DNA of 34,352 bases from Candidatus Obscuribacterales bacterium (GCA_949127735.1 CASBPX010000151.1:1-34352); one strand, 5' to 3'; positions 7,354-15,780 are shown, counted from the first letter of the stretch. Made by a program: numbers and translations. Notes: generated by a model not told the origin, from the sequence alone.

Positions 7354-7436
7354 CAAAGTCAAGCGCCTGAATAGATAGGATGAATTCGTCTAGAATAGAT
7401 ATTTAAACGATGGTCGGCTCGAAAAAAATTTGAGGT

Positions 7437-7886
7437 GTGTCACTCTTGAGCGCAAATACTTCAATTAGTAGAAAAGTAATGCCCGTATCTCTCAAAATTG
7501 TTCTGGGAATTTTAATTTTCAAAATAGTTGGCATTCTGACAATCTCTGCTTTTCAGTTCTGGTTCGTAGCGAATCCACCAACAAGCGGAACATGGTATGA
7601 GTTTTGGGAAGGAATGAAAGCATCGCTGGGTGCTAATGCGATGCGTCCCGCTTATGTGCTTGGCTACATGTTAGGACCGTTTCTACTTTCGTTCCCCCCG
7701 CTTGTCGCAATCCTTAAGCCCAGTCGATTCTGGCTAATCGCGGCTCGTGTGTGTACCATCTTAGATTTGCTTGTTAATTTGGGACAGGCCAAAGTGGTGC
7801 CGGCGATAGGCGATGCAGTGATAGTGTTCGTGCTATTCAGCAAAAGTGCTAAATATTATCTAGCGAAAGACGTGCCTCGATCTTGA
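7437..7886 (+). CDS. Small integral membrane protein of unknown function
   Basis: About 149 residues with three to four hydrophobic segments: roughly 18-42 (LKIVLGILIFKIVGILTIS), 73-92 (YVLGYMLGPFLLSFPPLVAI), 97-115 (FWLIAARVCTILDLLVNLG) and 120-135 (VPAIGDAVIVFVLFS). No catalytic motif or family is recognised. The listed GTG at 7437 sits almost on top of the only Shine-Dalgarno-like sequence (GAGGTG, 7432-7437); TTG at 7446, with 8 nt spacing, is the more likely start. The gene is isolated. A palindrome-rich hairpin (7956-7989) and repeat copy C follow it. Confidence 0.65.
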   Translation: MSLLSANTSISRKVMPVSLKIVLGILIFKIVGILTISAFQFWFVANPPTSGTWYEFWEGMKASLGANAMRPAYVLGYMLGPFLLSFPPLVAILKPSRFWLIAARVCTILDLLVNLGQAKVVPAIGDAVIVFVLFSKSAKYYLAKDVPRS

Positions 7887-7955
7887 TACCAAATATAGTG
7901 CTCAATTATTGGCTAATTTCAGCGCAGATACGCTAACTGCGGCAAGCTCAAATCT

Positions 7956-7989
7956 TAGCGTAGGAAGACGGCCGTCTTTCGGCGCTACG
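7956..7989. other. Inverted repeat after the membrane protein gene
   Basis: A 14-bp perfect palindrome AAGACGGCCGTCTT (7965-7978) lies inside a larger inverted repeat (CGTAG 7959-7963 / CTACG 7985-7989). It could stop transcription of the membrane protein gene, but no T-tract follows on the plus strand, so function is uncertain. Confidence 0.5.
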
Positions 7990-7996
7990 GGGGCCC

Positions 7997-8380
7997 AAAA
8001 AAAAGACCACCCAGATAAATCTGCGGTGGTCTAATTACTATCGTCTGACAGTCTATTGCGTAGACTCGATATTTCTTACTGCTTCAAGTCAGAATCCACA
8101 GTTAGCGGGTTATCGCTACAGTTTCTGGTCTGCGCAGACCTGGTGTTTCCACTTAACCCCTCGGCTCAAAGCACTCAACTTATTGCTTGGTGAGTGCTCA
8201 CCGTTTATGCATGTAATTATAGCGAGATTGCAGACCATGAGAAGTCCCCCGATGAAAATATTTTGCATATCTGCTGACAATCTGAAGGGTGTACTGGAGG
8301 GCCGTTCTTTATGTTAAGTCGGCTAGTCAAGCTCTTGAACCAGGCGTGCACCATTTGCATTCTCATGTGTATATGCACTT
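7997..8380 (+). repeat. Copy C of the ~390-bp structured repeat
   Basis: Third copy, closest to B for the first ~300 bp and more diverged after 8310. Opening hairpin at 8005-8031 is preceded by eight A. TAGCG 8103-8107 pairs with CGCTA 8114-8118; GGTCT 8127-8131 with AGACC 8136-8140; AGCACTCA 8170-8177 with TGAGTGCT 8191-8198 (all Watson-Crick); GGAG 8296-8299 with CTTT 8307-8310 (G-C, A-U and two G-U on the plus strand). The downstream gene at 8506 is the paralogue of the gene that follows copy B. The remaining ~125 nt before that gene hold nothing I can name. Confidence 0.78.
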
Positions 8381-8505
8381 ATGAACAGTATCGGCTCTGA
8401 GATACAATATTATGTAATTTGCTGAATTCAAAACATATGAGATTCAAATAGTGAACGCTTTGGCAACAATTGCTGGTGGCCGCTGCGGTGCGCAAAAATA
8501 ATTGA

Positions 8506-9162
8506 GTGAGAATATTCAATAAAAGCCTTTTACTTGTTTTGATGGCAGTTTGCTCAGTAATACGGGCAGAGCCACCGTGCTTTGCGGACCTGCCCGAAAA
8601 ATTACAAAAGACTCAGTCTGTAGCCATCAATCTTGGTTTGATCGACAGTATGGAAGTTCCAACCGCATGGCAATCAGAGAACAATGATAATCCTGAAGTT
8701 CGCAGCTTTTTAAGAAGGCGGAGCAGCTGGTGGGATTGTCTCATTAGAGTGACCATTGAGAGCCCCGTAAAAATTTCACCAGACCTCGCAAAGTCGCTTC
8801 AAACAACCATGCTCATCAAAAATATGACACCGCTGCAAATTAATGCCCTCAAAGACCTGCCACATTTTGGCACCAGTGCTGGTGACGGTGACAGTGCAGA
8901 AGTCACTGCTACCGCACGACTAATTAACGGCCGACAGATGCTGATAGTTGAGCGACGCGGTCGGTTCAACGGGCCCTGTGAGTCAATTGGAGCAGGTCGC
9001 ACTCGCATGCCCCTACTTAATTATATGCGCGGGACAGCTTATTTGCTAACCGATTCAAATTCAGTGCAACCCATAATTTTTGATACCGATGTGATGGGCG
9101 AGAAGCCTTGCATCGAGCAAATCCGCGCGGTTTTAAAATCTATCAAGTGGAAGCAAATTTAG
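8506..9162 (+). CDS. Secreted protein of unknown function, paralogue 2
   Basis: A 218-residue paralogue of the protein ending at 3880. It has a clear signal peptide (MRIFNKSLLLVLMAVCSVIRA) from a GTG start at 8506. The mature part shares MEVPTAWQ, SFLRRRSSWWDCLI, SPDLAKSLQ, the strongly conserved GPCESIGAGRTRMPLLNYMRG, and the C-terminal SIKWKQ. The GPCESIG-x-GRTR block is the best candidate for a functional site. Cys residues in DCLI, GPCES and PCIEQ are conserved between the paralogues, consistent with an oxidising periplasmic location. It lies downstream of repeat copy C, as its paralogue lies downstream of copy B. Its stop overlaps the convergent gene by four bases (TTAG). Confidence 0.75.
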   Translation: MRIFNKSLLLVLMAVCSVIRAEPPCFADLPEKLQKTQSVAINLGLIDSMEVPTAWQSENNDNPEVRSFLRRRSSWWDCLIRVTIESPVKISPDLAKSLQTTMLIKNMTPLQINALKDLPHFGTSAGDGDSAEVTATARLINGRQMLIVERRGRFNGPCESIGAGRTRMPLLNYMRGTAYLLTDSNSVQPIIFDTDVMGEKPCIEQIRAVLKSIKWKQI

Positions 9163-9866
9163 TTAGGGCTTTCGTAACCTCTGATAATCGGATCATCTTT
9201 AATCAATACCTGGTCGGTTGCTTTTCCCTGATAAAGACTAAAGATAGACAACTCTGCTCTTTTATTTTCGCGTTGCAAGGGCGCTGGATTAAGTGAGACA
9301 CTGCCCCGATTTTGTTCATATGTGACTGACTGGTTGTACTCAATTTCAGCGACCCTGTAGGGTGATCTATCTTGATGCAATTCATGGTTTATTTCATCAA
9401 CCACTGCCCCTAGTTTCCCGTTGGCCAATACATCTTGCAAAAATTTTGTGCTTTCTGGCGACAATTTGCCGTCTTCATCGATGTCGTCACTTATATTTGT
9501 GATGATGTCACCCTGAGGCTTCATGTCGCGCATATCTGGTTTAGGGCGAATGTCACTCTTGAGATTCTCATTGCTCGCGCCTCCGTCAAAGCCGCTGCCG
9601 GGCTTGACTCTACTCGCTTCTTCTTTCGCCGCATTGCTAAGTTCCGGCAGCTCTGGAGTGGTGCCTCCATCTAGGCCGTCGATTATAGTATGCGGCAACA
9701 CCCCTTTTGCCAATAAATAATTGACGCAGTCGGCTGCTCGATTTGCATCTGGCTTCACTTGATTTGTATTGTTTTCGCCACAGAGCCGATCCCAGAGTTC
9801 CGTTTGTTGTTCTGGAGTTTGTTGCGGCTTATCGACTTGCCCTTTTTCCATTTGCCCTTTGTCCAT
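9159..9866 (-). CDS. Hypothetical polar protein, 235 aa
   Basis: Not recognised. A hydrophilic protein with no signal peptide or membrane segment. The N-terminus has a short imperfect repeat (MDKGQMEKGQVDKPQQ), followed by a low-complexity Pro/Asp/Lys linker (about 75-120). Residues around 125-140 (NISDDIDEDGKLSPESTKF) contain a D-x-D-x-D-G-like segment that recalls a single EF-hand loop (DIDEDGKLSPES). A good ribosome-binding site (GAGGAA, about 9 nt spacing) supports the ATG at 9866. It follows the hypothetical gene at 9914-10309 by 47 nt on the same strand and may share its transcript. Confidence 0.65.
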   Translation of the reverse strand: MDKGQMEKGQVDKPQQTPEQQTELWDRLCGENNTNQVKPDANRAADCVNYLLAKGVLPHTIIDGLDGGTTPELPELSNAAKEEASRVKPGSGFDGGASNENLKSDIRPKPDMRDMKPQGDIITNISDDIDEDGKLSPESTKFLQDVLANGKLGAVVDEINHELHQDRSPYRVAEIEYNQSVTYEQNRGSVSLNPAPLQRENKRAELSIFSLYQGKATDQVLIKDDPIIRGYESPN

Positions 9867-9913
9867 TTAGCTATTCCTCTGAATTAAAAGTGAGATAAAG
9901 ACGTTGAGCCGAT

Positions 9914-10309
9914 CTAGTAACAAAGTTCTGTATATGGCAAAACCACATTGGTATCGCAAATAGCGTTTCTATTTGGTCTGAATTTTTTCAAATCGACGTC
10001 GCCTCCGCCTTTGAAGTTGCCGCCGGCACCAACATAATCGCCTTTGTGCGCCTCACCAGGTGTGGCATCTGGAGTTTTAGGAATTGGTGGCTTGGGCTCT
10101 TTTTCAAGCTTGTCGGTGCCAAGGTGTAAAAATGGTAAAACGTTCTTTCCTGCCAGCTCTTCTGATTGCTCAGCTACTCTCTCTGAATTTTGCTGACTAT
10201 TAATGTCCGGCGCTAGTTGGTTAAAAAGTTGGCTGCCGTCTCTTCGCTGGTTCGAGTTGTCTGATTCGCGAGTGTCACTTTGTTCCAACCGAGCATGTGC
10301 TGTAGTCAT
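9914..10309 (-). CDS. Hypothetical polar protein, 131 aa
   Basis: Not recognised. A hydrophilic, probably disordered protein: the N-terminal ~50 residues are rich in Gln/Asn/Arg/Ser, a Pro/Lys segment lies at about 70-85 (KEPKPPIPKTPDATPG), then a Gly-rich stretch (GAGGNFKGGGD). The ATG at 10309 has a well-placed GAGGG. That ribosome-binding site is part of a 12-nt sequence repeated in tandem just upstream (10313-10338). No signal peptide. It probably shares a transcript with the gene at 9159-9866, and both look like lineage-specific proteins. Confidence 0.6.
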   Translation of the reverse strand: MTTAHARLEQSDTRESDNSNQRRDGSQLFNQLAPDINSQQNSERVAEQSEELAGKNVLPFLHLGTDKLEKEPKPPIPKTPDATPGEAHKGDYVGAGGNFKGGGDVDLKKFRPNRNAICDTNVVLPYTELCY

Positions 10310-10312
10310 TTT

Positions 10313-10338
10313 GTAGCCCTCATTTCGTAGCCCTCATT
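10313..10338 (-). repeat. Tandem duplication of a Shine-Dalgarno region
   Basis: The 12-mer GTAGCCCTCATT occurs at 10313-10324 and again at 10327-10338 (14-nt period). On the minus strand each copy carries GAGGG, so two ribosome-binding-like sites precede the ATG at 10309; only the nearer is correctly spaced. Confidence 0.7.
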
Positions 10339-10389
10339 GCCTTGACCATTGCAATGTACTTTAGGCAACGTTAAGACTACGTTTAGGCT

Positions 10390-11847
10390 TTAGTCGTCCA
10401 GAGGCAGGATGAACCAGAAGGTGCTACCTTGGCCTGGCGTACTCTCTGCGCCCAGTTTGCCGCCATGACTGGCTATTATTAATTTGCTTATGGCCAGACC
10501 CAGGCCAAAGCCACTGCTGCCTGTACTATTTGAAGCCTGGAAGAATTTGTCGAAAATAAAGGGCAGATCTTTTTCGCTGATGCCTTTGCCGTTATCCTTA
10601 ACCGTTACAGTGACGCCATTGCTTTTGATTTTTCCACTGATCTCAATTTTGCCGCCTGCTGTCGAATATTTAATCGCATTTGAAATCAAGTTGGTCAAGA
10701 CCTGCGAAATCCGCACACGGTCCGCAACCACTTCAACCGCTGTCACGCTAGCACTGATGTACACACTGTTCTTCTCGGCCTGAGGACGAGCGATTTCAAT
10801 TACTTCGTCAACAAGTGCTGCTAAATCAAAAAGCGAGAGGTTCAACTCTAGTGTGCCAGATTCATGTTTGTCTATTGCCAGCAAGTCTTCTACTAATGTA
10901 GACAACTGTTGAAAGGTATTTCTTAGCCGCTGCGTGGTGGCGCCGGCGGTAGGCGATTTTATCTCATCTGACAATTTTTCCAACAATAAATTAGACGACA
11001 TCAAAGGCGAGCGAATGTCGTGAGCAATCATATTCATTATAGATTGACGATTTTGCGAAGCTTCTTCTAGTTTTGCCGAGGCGTCGTGGAGCACCACATC
11101 AAGATAAGCAATTTCATCGCGACCAGAAACTTTTTGCGGTAGCTCCTCGCCGGTGGGCAAAGTGCGCGCATTTTGCACAAGCATATTCAGGCGTCGAGTA
11201 ATGTTATTGAGAAAGAAAAGAAGCAGACAGATAGTTATTGCCACTTGCACCACTAATCCAGCCAGCAAGAGCTTTTTCACCATTTCGCGCTGAACGCGTT
11301 CGGCTGCTATCGATTCGTCAATTAGATCTTGCTCCATCTGCAATAAACGCTTTACTTCAACCAATTTGCGTTTGCTAACTTTTAGGCTGCTTCGTAAAAG
11401 CAGACTGCGCGCCTTCAATTCTCTAAGTTTGGACAAATCGGCAAACGAGTCGCTGTTATCTTCAAGAGCATCGAGAGTGTCTGCTTGTACGTCACGCAGT
11501 TCTTTAACCTCCCGCAAAATTACGCCCATGCGATCGCTTTTTAATGGCATAGCGTTCAATTCTTTCAACTGCTGGTCGGTATTTACTCTATAGTTCTGTG
11601 GGCTCAGCGGTGCAAAGTCGTTGTGAGGGCGGGTTGAACTTAAGCGGTTAAGAATGTCTGCCCACGCCACTCCAGAATCTTGCAATAAGCCGGTGATGCA
11701 GCGCATAAATTTAGTGCGCTGACGCTCTTCCACTGCAAGTTCTTCTGCTTTCTGGTTCAAGGTCAAAAGAAAAGCAAAAAGTACAGCTTCAATAGCAAAA
11801 GGCAAAAGTAATAGTAGTAATCCCTTGTGTATTATTCTCAGTTTCAT
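10390..11847 (-). CDS. Sensor histidine kinase
   Basis: A 485-residue membrane histidine kinase. Transmembrane segment 1 is about 9-30; an extracytoplasmic helical region with coiled-coil character spans 31-190 (four-helix-bundle-like sensor); segment 2 is about 192-215, followed by a HAMP-like linker. The HisKA domain has the phosphorylated His276 in IAHDIRSPL (Asp replaces the usual Glu after His). The ATPase domain has the N box (NLISNAIKYS, 386-395), G1 (KDNGKGIS, 417-424) and G2 (GFGLGLA, 446-452). All catalytic motifs are intact. The start lies 1 nt after the stop of the response regulator gene, whose product should be its partner but has a nonsense codon here. Confidence 0.93.
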   Translation of the reverse strand: MKLRIIHKGLLLLLLPFAIEAVLFAFLLTLNQKAEELAVEERQRTKFMRCITGLLQDSGVAWADILNRLSSTRPHNDFAPLSPQNYRVNTDQQLKELNAMPLKSDRMGVILREVKELRDVQADTLDALEDNSDSFADLSKLRELKARSLLLRSSLKVSKRKLVEVKRLLQMEQDLIDESIAAERVQREMVKKLLLAGLVVQVAITICLLLFFLNNITRRLNMLVQNARTLPTGEELPQKVSGRDEIAYLDVVLHDASAKLEEASQNRQSIMNMIAHDIRSPLMSSNLLLEKLSDEIKSPTAGATTQRLRNTFQQLSTLVEDLLAIDKHESGTLELNLSLFDLAALVDEVIEIARPQAEKNSVYISASVTAVEVVADRVRISQVLTNLISNAIKYSTAGGKIEISGKIKSNGVTVTVKDNGKGISEKDLPFIFDKFFQASNSTGSSGFGLGLAISKLIIASHGGKLGAESTPGQGSTFWFILPLDD

Positions 11848-11848
11848 T

Positions 11849-12529
11849 TTAAGTTTTTGCCGTTTCTAAAATGTAGCCTGACCCCTTAACGGTCTTCACC
11901 AGCTCGGGCACACCAGCAAGTGTTAGTTTGCGGCGCAAAACGTGTAAATGAACTCTGACGGTATCAGCTTTAGCTTCGGTCTCTGTGGGCCAGACTCGGT
12001 CAAAAACTTCGGCCGATGAAAATATCTGGTTTGGATGCCTGAAGAAAAATTCTAGCAAAGATGATTCTGTGGCCGAAAGTCTTACTTCTGTTTCGCCCCA
12101 GCGTACAGTTCGAAGCTTTATATTGAGTTCTGCACCATTGGCCGAAAGGCCTTGCTGAAAAATTGCCCCTGCACGCCTTTGCACCGACCTTATGCGAGCC
12201 ATAAGTTCACGCACGTCAAAAGGCTTGGTCAAATAGTCATCAGCTCCGGCATCGAGGCCGCTTTCTTTATTGTCTATTTCCAATTTGCCGGTCAAAAAGA
12301 TAACTGGGGCTACTCCGCCTGTGGCGCGATAACGCTTGAGGACCTCTATTCCGTTGACATCAGGCATTTGCCAATCGAGCAATATCATGTCAAAAGTAAA
12401 AGCCTGTAATAACTGCAGTCCATCATTGCCGCAAAAAGCGACTTCTACTATCCAGCCTTATTTTTCCAGGGCTCCTTGAAGGAGCTCCGCCAAATTAACA
12501 TCGTCATCGATAAGGAGAATTTTGGCCAT
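11849..12529 (-). pseudogene. OmpR-family response regulator interrupted by an in-frame TAA
   Basis: From ATG 12529 the frame reads MAKILLIDDDVNLAELLQGA-LEK, then TAA at codon 24 (12458-12460), then GWIVEVAFCGNDGLQLLQAF and onward without a further stop to 11849. The full length would be 226 codons, normal for this family. The receiver has the acidic pocket (Asp9, Asp10), phosphoacceptor Asp52 (ILLDWQMPD) and the LTKPF lysine. The C-terminal winged helix (VRLSATESSLLEFF to VRVHLHVLRRKL) is complete. At the stop the family usually has Glu, so GAA to TAA is the simplest explanation. A restart at ATG 12388 would lose the acidic pocket. Upstream TGGA at about 6 nt fits ribosome binding. Either a real pseudogene or a sequencing error. 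Confidence 0.85.
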
Positions 12530-12539
12530 AAATTTCCAG

Positions 12540-13832
12540 CTAATACCACTTCAAAGTTCGAATCATGCGGTCGAGTACTCCTGTAGCCAGCAGTATAAGG
12601 GGAACGGCTGTCATACCAAAAGACACAAGCAAAGGATAAATTTCAGACGGCAACGAAGATTTTGATTTGTTCAATGCCGGATCTTTTGGATCGCTTTTGT
12701 TGGTGGTGGCAAGAGCTGATGTTGTTACCAATTGGCCTTGATTTTGCTTGCGGTCTGCCAGACTCTTCAAAGCATCAGTAGTTTCTTTTAGTTCGTTATT
12801 TTTGACACCAGGATATTTTTGTCGAATTTGCAAAGCTTTGTTCAAATACTCGTCGCATTGTGCAAGGTCATCTAAATCTAAATAGAGTAATCCGAGGTTT
12901 TGATAACTGTAGCCAAAGTGCTCATGGCCGGCCGAAAGATGTTTTTCGCGCAGCGCTAAACTTTCAAGTAAGTCTGCCTGTGCTTCCATAATTTTTCCTT
13001 GGCGGCGTTTGGCTTCACCCAGGTTATTCAAGTAAGAGGCAACAGGTACGATGTTCTCGTCAGTGCGAACTCGAGTGAGATTTAGGGCACGTTTGAGCAT
13101 TTCTTCGCTGGCACTATAACTGCCGGCTTTGAGCAGCGCGTAGCCTTGATTGCCAAAGTTTACTGCCAGGCGATTATCGTTCACATGCAATATATTTGTG
13201 TTAATGTCGAGAGCTCGTTTGAACATCTCTTGCGCTTTTTCGGGCATTCTTCTGTCGGCATAGGCCACGCCCATATTGTTCAAAGCGTATGCCATGGCAC
13301 TGGCCTCGCGGTCTGAGACATTTTTGCCTTTGGCTTCTACTACTGCCAGCGCTCTATTGGTCGCTTCCTCGGCCTGATCGTGTTTGTTGAGGCAGAGATA
13401 TACGCTACCCAGATTGATTAGCTGTTCGACACTTTCCACAGAACCCCGTCCGAAACGGTCCTCGGATATAGTCAACATTTCCTGGCTGGTTTGCAGTGCC
13501 TCTTCAAATTTTTGCTGTTCCACCAGCGCTAACACCAGCATGTTAGCCGTGTAGAGGTAATCCATGGTGAAAAATCTGACAGGCAGCTTGGCATTGAGAG
13601 TTTGATGTAAGAGTGCTGTGCGCAGAAATAATTCCGCACCAGCTCTTCGCTTCAAGAGTAATGCTACGGTGCCAATTAATGCAGTAATGCTGTTCATTTG
13701 CAAAATCATAATGCCGGCCCAGAGCATAGCAGTGCAACCAGGATGTATTTCTTCCAACTGGTGAGCCGACAGAAGCACAGCAATGGTGGCTATAACCCAG
13801 AAAGTCTGTACGAATAATTGCAGCAGAATCAT
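12540..13832 (-). CDS. Membrane-anchored TPR protein
   Basis: A 430-residue protein with two N-terminal hydrophobic segments (about 1-22 and 34-62) and one near the C-terminus (about 403-420). Between them lie several 42-residue tetratricopeptide repeats of the kinesin-light-chain/CHAT-associated type: LNNMGVAYADRRMPEKAQEM, LNNLGEAKRRQGKIMEAQAD and YQNLGLLYLDLDDLAQCDEY. These are protein-protein interaction scaffolds. The gene is followed after 10 nt by the response regulator and then the histidine kinase, so it probably acts with that two-component system, perhaps as an input module (inference). The ATG lies only 16 nt after the U-tract of the glmS terminator, so expression may need read-through or an internal start. 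Confidence 0.8.
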   Translation of the reverse strand: MILLQLFVQTFWVIATIAVLLSAHQLEEIHPGCTAMLWAGIMILQMNSITALIGTVALLLKRRAGAELFLRTALLHQTLNAKLPVRFFTMDYLYTANMLVLALVEQQKFEEALQTSQEMLTISEDRFGRGSVESVEQLINLGSVYLCLNKHDQAEEATNRALAVVEAKGKNVSDREASAMAYALNNMGVAYADRRMPEKAQEMFKRALDINTNILHVNDNRLAVNFGNQGYALLKAGSYSASEEMLKRALNLTRVRTDENIVPVASYLNNLGEAKRRQGKIMEAQADLLESLALREKHLSAGHEHFGYSYQNLGLLYLDLDDLAQCDEYLNKALQIRQKYPGVKNNELKETTDALKSLADRKQNQGQLVTTSALATTNKSDPKDPALNKSKSSLPSEIYPLLVSFGMTAVPLILLATGVLDRMIRTLKWY

Positions 13833-13847
13833 CTTTCAAATATGCAC

Positions 13848-13883
13848 AAAAAAAGGACACAGTAAACATATACTGTGTCCTTT
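13848..13883 (-). terminator. Strong rho-independent terminator after glmS
   Basis: A perfect 12-bp stem (AAAGGACACAGT 13852-13863 / ACTGTGTCCTTT 13872-13883) with an 8-nt loop. On the minus strand it is followed by seven T. It starts 20 nt after the glmS stop codon. Confidence 0.9.
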
Positions 13884-13902
13884 CAGAGATCCAGGCTGGG
13901 CT

Positions 13903-15780
13903 TTATTCTACAGTCACCGACTTAGCCAGGTTGCGCGGTTGGTCTACGTCTTTTCCGAGATAATCAGAGATGAAGTAGGAGAGCAGTTGCAATGGCACCA
14001 CTGTGGTCATTGGTGAGAAGAGTTCATCTACGGGTGGAATGGTCAGAACCGAGTCGAACGTTCTCTGTGCTTGCTCGTCGCCATCAACCGCCACAGCAAT
14101 CATTTTGGCCTTGCGAGCCCGGGCTTCTTGAGCGTTAGAAAGAGTCTTTTCATAGACGAGTCCAGGTACAAGCACAGTTATTACTGGAACGTTTTGATCA
14201 AGCACGGCGATTGGTCCGTGTTTGAGTTCGCCGGCCGCATAACCAGAGGCGTGAATGTAGCTCAGTTCTTTCAGCTTGAGAGCGCCTTCCAGAGCTGTAG
14301 GGAAGTTCAATCCGCGGCCGATGAAGACAACGTCTTGAGCTTCTGCATATTTGACTGAGGTCTCGCGAATCACTTCATCGCGAGCGAGAATTTGTTCGAT
14401 CATGGCGGGCACAAGATTCAATTTTATTTTGAGTTCTTTAGCGCGTTCTGGTGTCAACGTGCCTCGACGCTCGCCAAGATAAATGGCGAGTAGATAGAAG
14501 CAAGCCAGCTGTGCCAGATAAGTTTTGGTGGCGGCCACTGACACTTCGATACCGCATTCGGTGACGATTAAATTCTGGGTCAGTTGAGCCAGGTGTGAAT
14601 CGGCGCGGTTAGTGATACCTAAAGTGTATGCGCCTTTCTTTTTCGCTTCTGTTAAAGCGGCCAGAGTGTCGGCGGTCTCTCCTGATTGGCTCACGGCAAT
14701 TGCCAGAGTTGACTCATTGCAGAGCAATCTACGGCCACGAATTTCTGAAGCTATATCAACGTCAACTGGAATACCGACCAGTTCTTCAATCAGCAATTTG
14801 CCCACCATAGAAGCGTGATAGGCAGTGCCGCAGGCAAATATATTGATGCGGGTCAGACCTTTGATTTCTTCATCGGTCAAATGCACGCCATAATTAGCTG
14901 ACTGGCTGCCTGCTGGTGTCAGGTGATCGATAGTCAAATCGATAGGATGATTTGGATGGCGCAGATATTTTGAAAGTGTCTGACGCAATACCAGAGGCTG
15001 CTCGTGAATTTCTTTCAATAAGAAGTGCTTGTAGCCGCATTTGTCGATTACGTAAGGGCTGGTGTCCAGGGCGATGGGGCTGCGTTTCACTTCTACACCG
15101 TCAAAGGTGAAAAGACGCACTTTAGCCGCTGTAATTTCAGCAATTTCGCTTTGTTCTAATTTGATTACGCGGTTTGTATATTGACGCACAGCCATGGAAT
15201 CTGAAGCGAGGAAGTTCTCGTCGTTACCCAGGCCTACTGAAAGCGAGTAGTGATGGTTGATGGCGTAAATGCGGTCGGGGTGCTCCTGGCTGACTACGCC
15301 CAGGGCAAATATTCCCACCAGTCTTTTGACTGATCTTGTAATTGCCTTTAAAAGATCTTTGTCGACTTTGTATTCGTGCGACACCAGATGCGCTACCACT
15401 TCGGTATCAGTATCAGAATTGAAAGCGTAGCCGAGACCTTTTAACTCTTCGCGCAGCTCTTCATAGTTTTCGATGATGCCGTTATGAACAACCGCGATTG
15501 TGCCGGTTGAATCTGTGTGAGGGTGAGCGTTCTGGTCATTGGGAATGCCGTGAGTGGCCCAGCGCGTGTGGCCGATGCCCACATTTGCCGATGGCTTTTT
15601 GTCTGCCAGCAGTGCTTCTAAATTGGAAAGTTTTCCGGCCGCTTTCATGACGCTCAGGCGCCCGTTTTCAATCACTGCCACACCAGCTGAATCGTAGCCT
15701 CGATATTCGAGACATTTGAGTTCGTTTAAAAGTACAGGGGCTGCTTTTAAGGGGCCAAGATAACCAACAATTCCGCACAT
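13903..15780 (-). CDS. glmS: Glutamine-fructose-6-phosphate aminotransferase (isomerising)
   Basis: Converts fructose-6-phosphate and glutamine to glucosamine-6-phosphate, the first step to UDP-GlcNAc for peptidoglycan and lipid A. At 625 residues it is slightly longer than the usual ~610. The N-terminal glutaminase domain begins MCGIVGYLG, with the catalytic Cys after Met removal, and has HTRWATHG and HNGIIENY. Two SIS sugar-isomerase domains follow (CGTAYHA, SQSGETADT; GRGLNFPTALEGALKLKE). It ends with the typical LAKSVTVE. A strong ribosome-binding site (GGAGG) precedes the ATG. It lies 53 nt after frr, last in the rpsB-tsf-pyrH-frr series, and is closed by a terminator. An 8-bp hairpin in the gap could allow partial uncoupling. 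Confidence 0.98.
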   Translation of the reverse strand: MCGIVGYLGPLKAAPVLLNELKCLEYRGYDSAGVAVIENGRLSVMKAAGKLSNLEALLADKKPSANVGIGHTRWATHGIPNDQNAHPHTDSTGTIAVVHNGIIENYEELREELKGLGYAFNSDTDTEVVAHLVSHEYKVDKDLLKAITRSVKRLVGIFALGVVSQEHPDRIYAINHHYSLSVGLGNDENFLASDSMAVRQYTNRVIKLEQSEIAEITAAKVRLFTFDGVEVKRSPIALDTSPYVIDKCGYKHFLLKEIHEQPLVLRQTLSKYLRHPNHPIDLTIDHLTPAGSQSANYGVHLTDEEIKGLTRINIFACGTAYHASMVGKLLIEELVGIPVDVDIASEIRGRRLLCNESTLAIAVSQSGETADTLAALTEAKKKGAYTLGITNRADSHLAQLTQNLIVTECGIEVSVAATKTYLAQLACFYLLAIYLGERRGTLTPERAKELKIKLNLVPAMIEQILARDEVIRETSVKYAEAQDVVFIGRGLNFPTALEGALKLKELSYIHASGYAAGELKHGPIAVLDQNVPVITVLVPGLVYEKTLSNAQEARARKAKMIAVAVDGDEQAQRTFDSVLTIPPVDELFSPMTTVVPLQLLSYFISDYLGKDVDQPRNLAKSVTVE

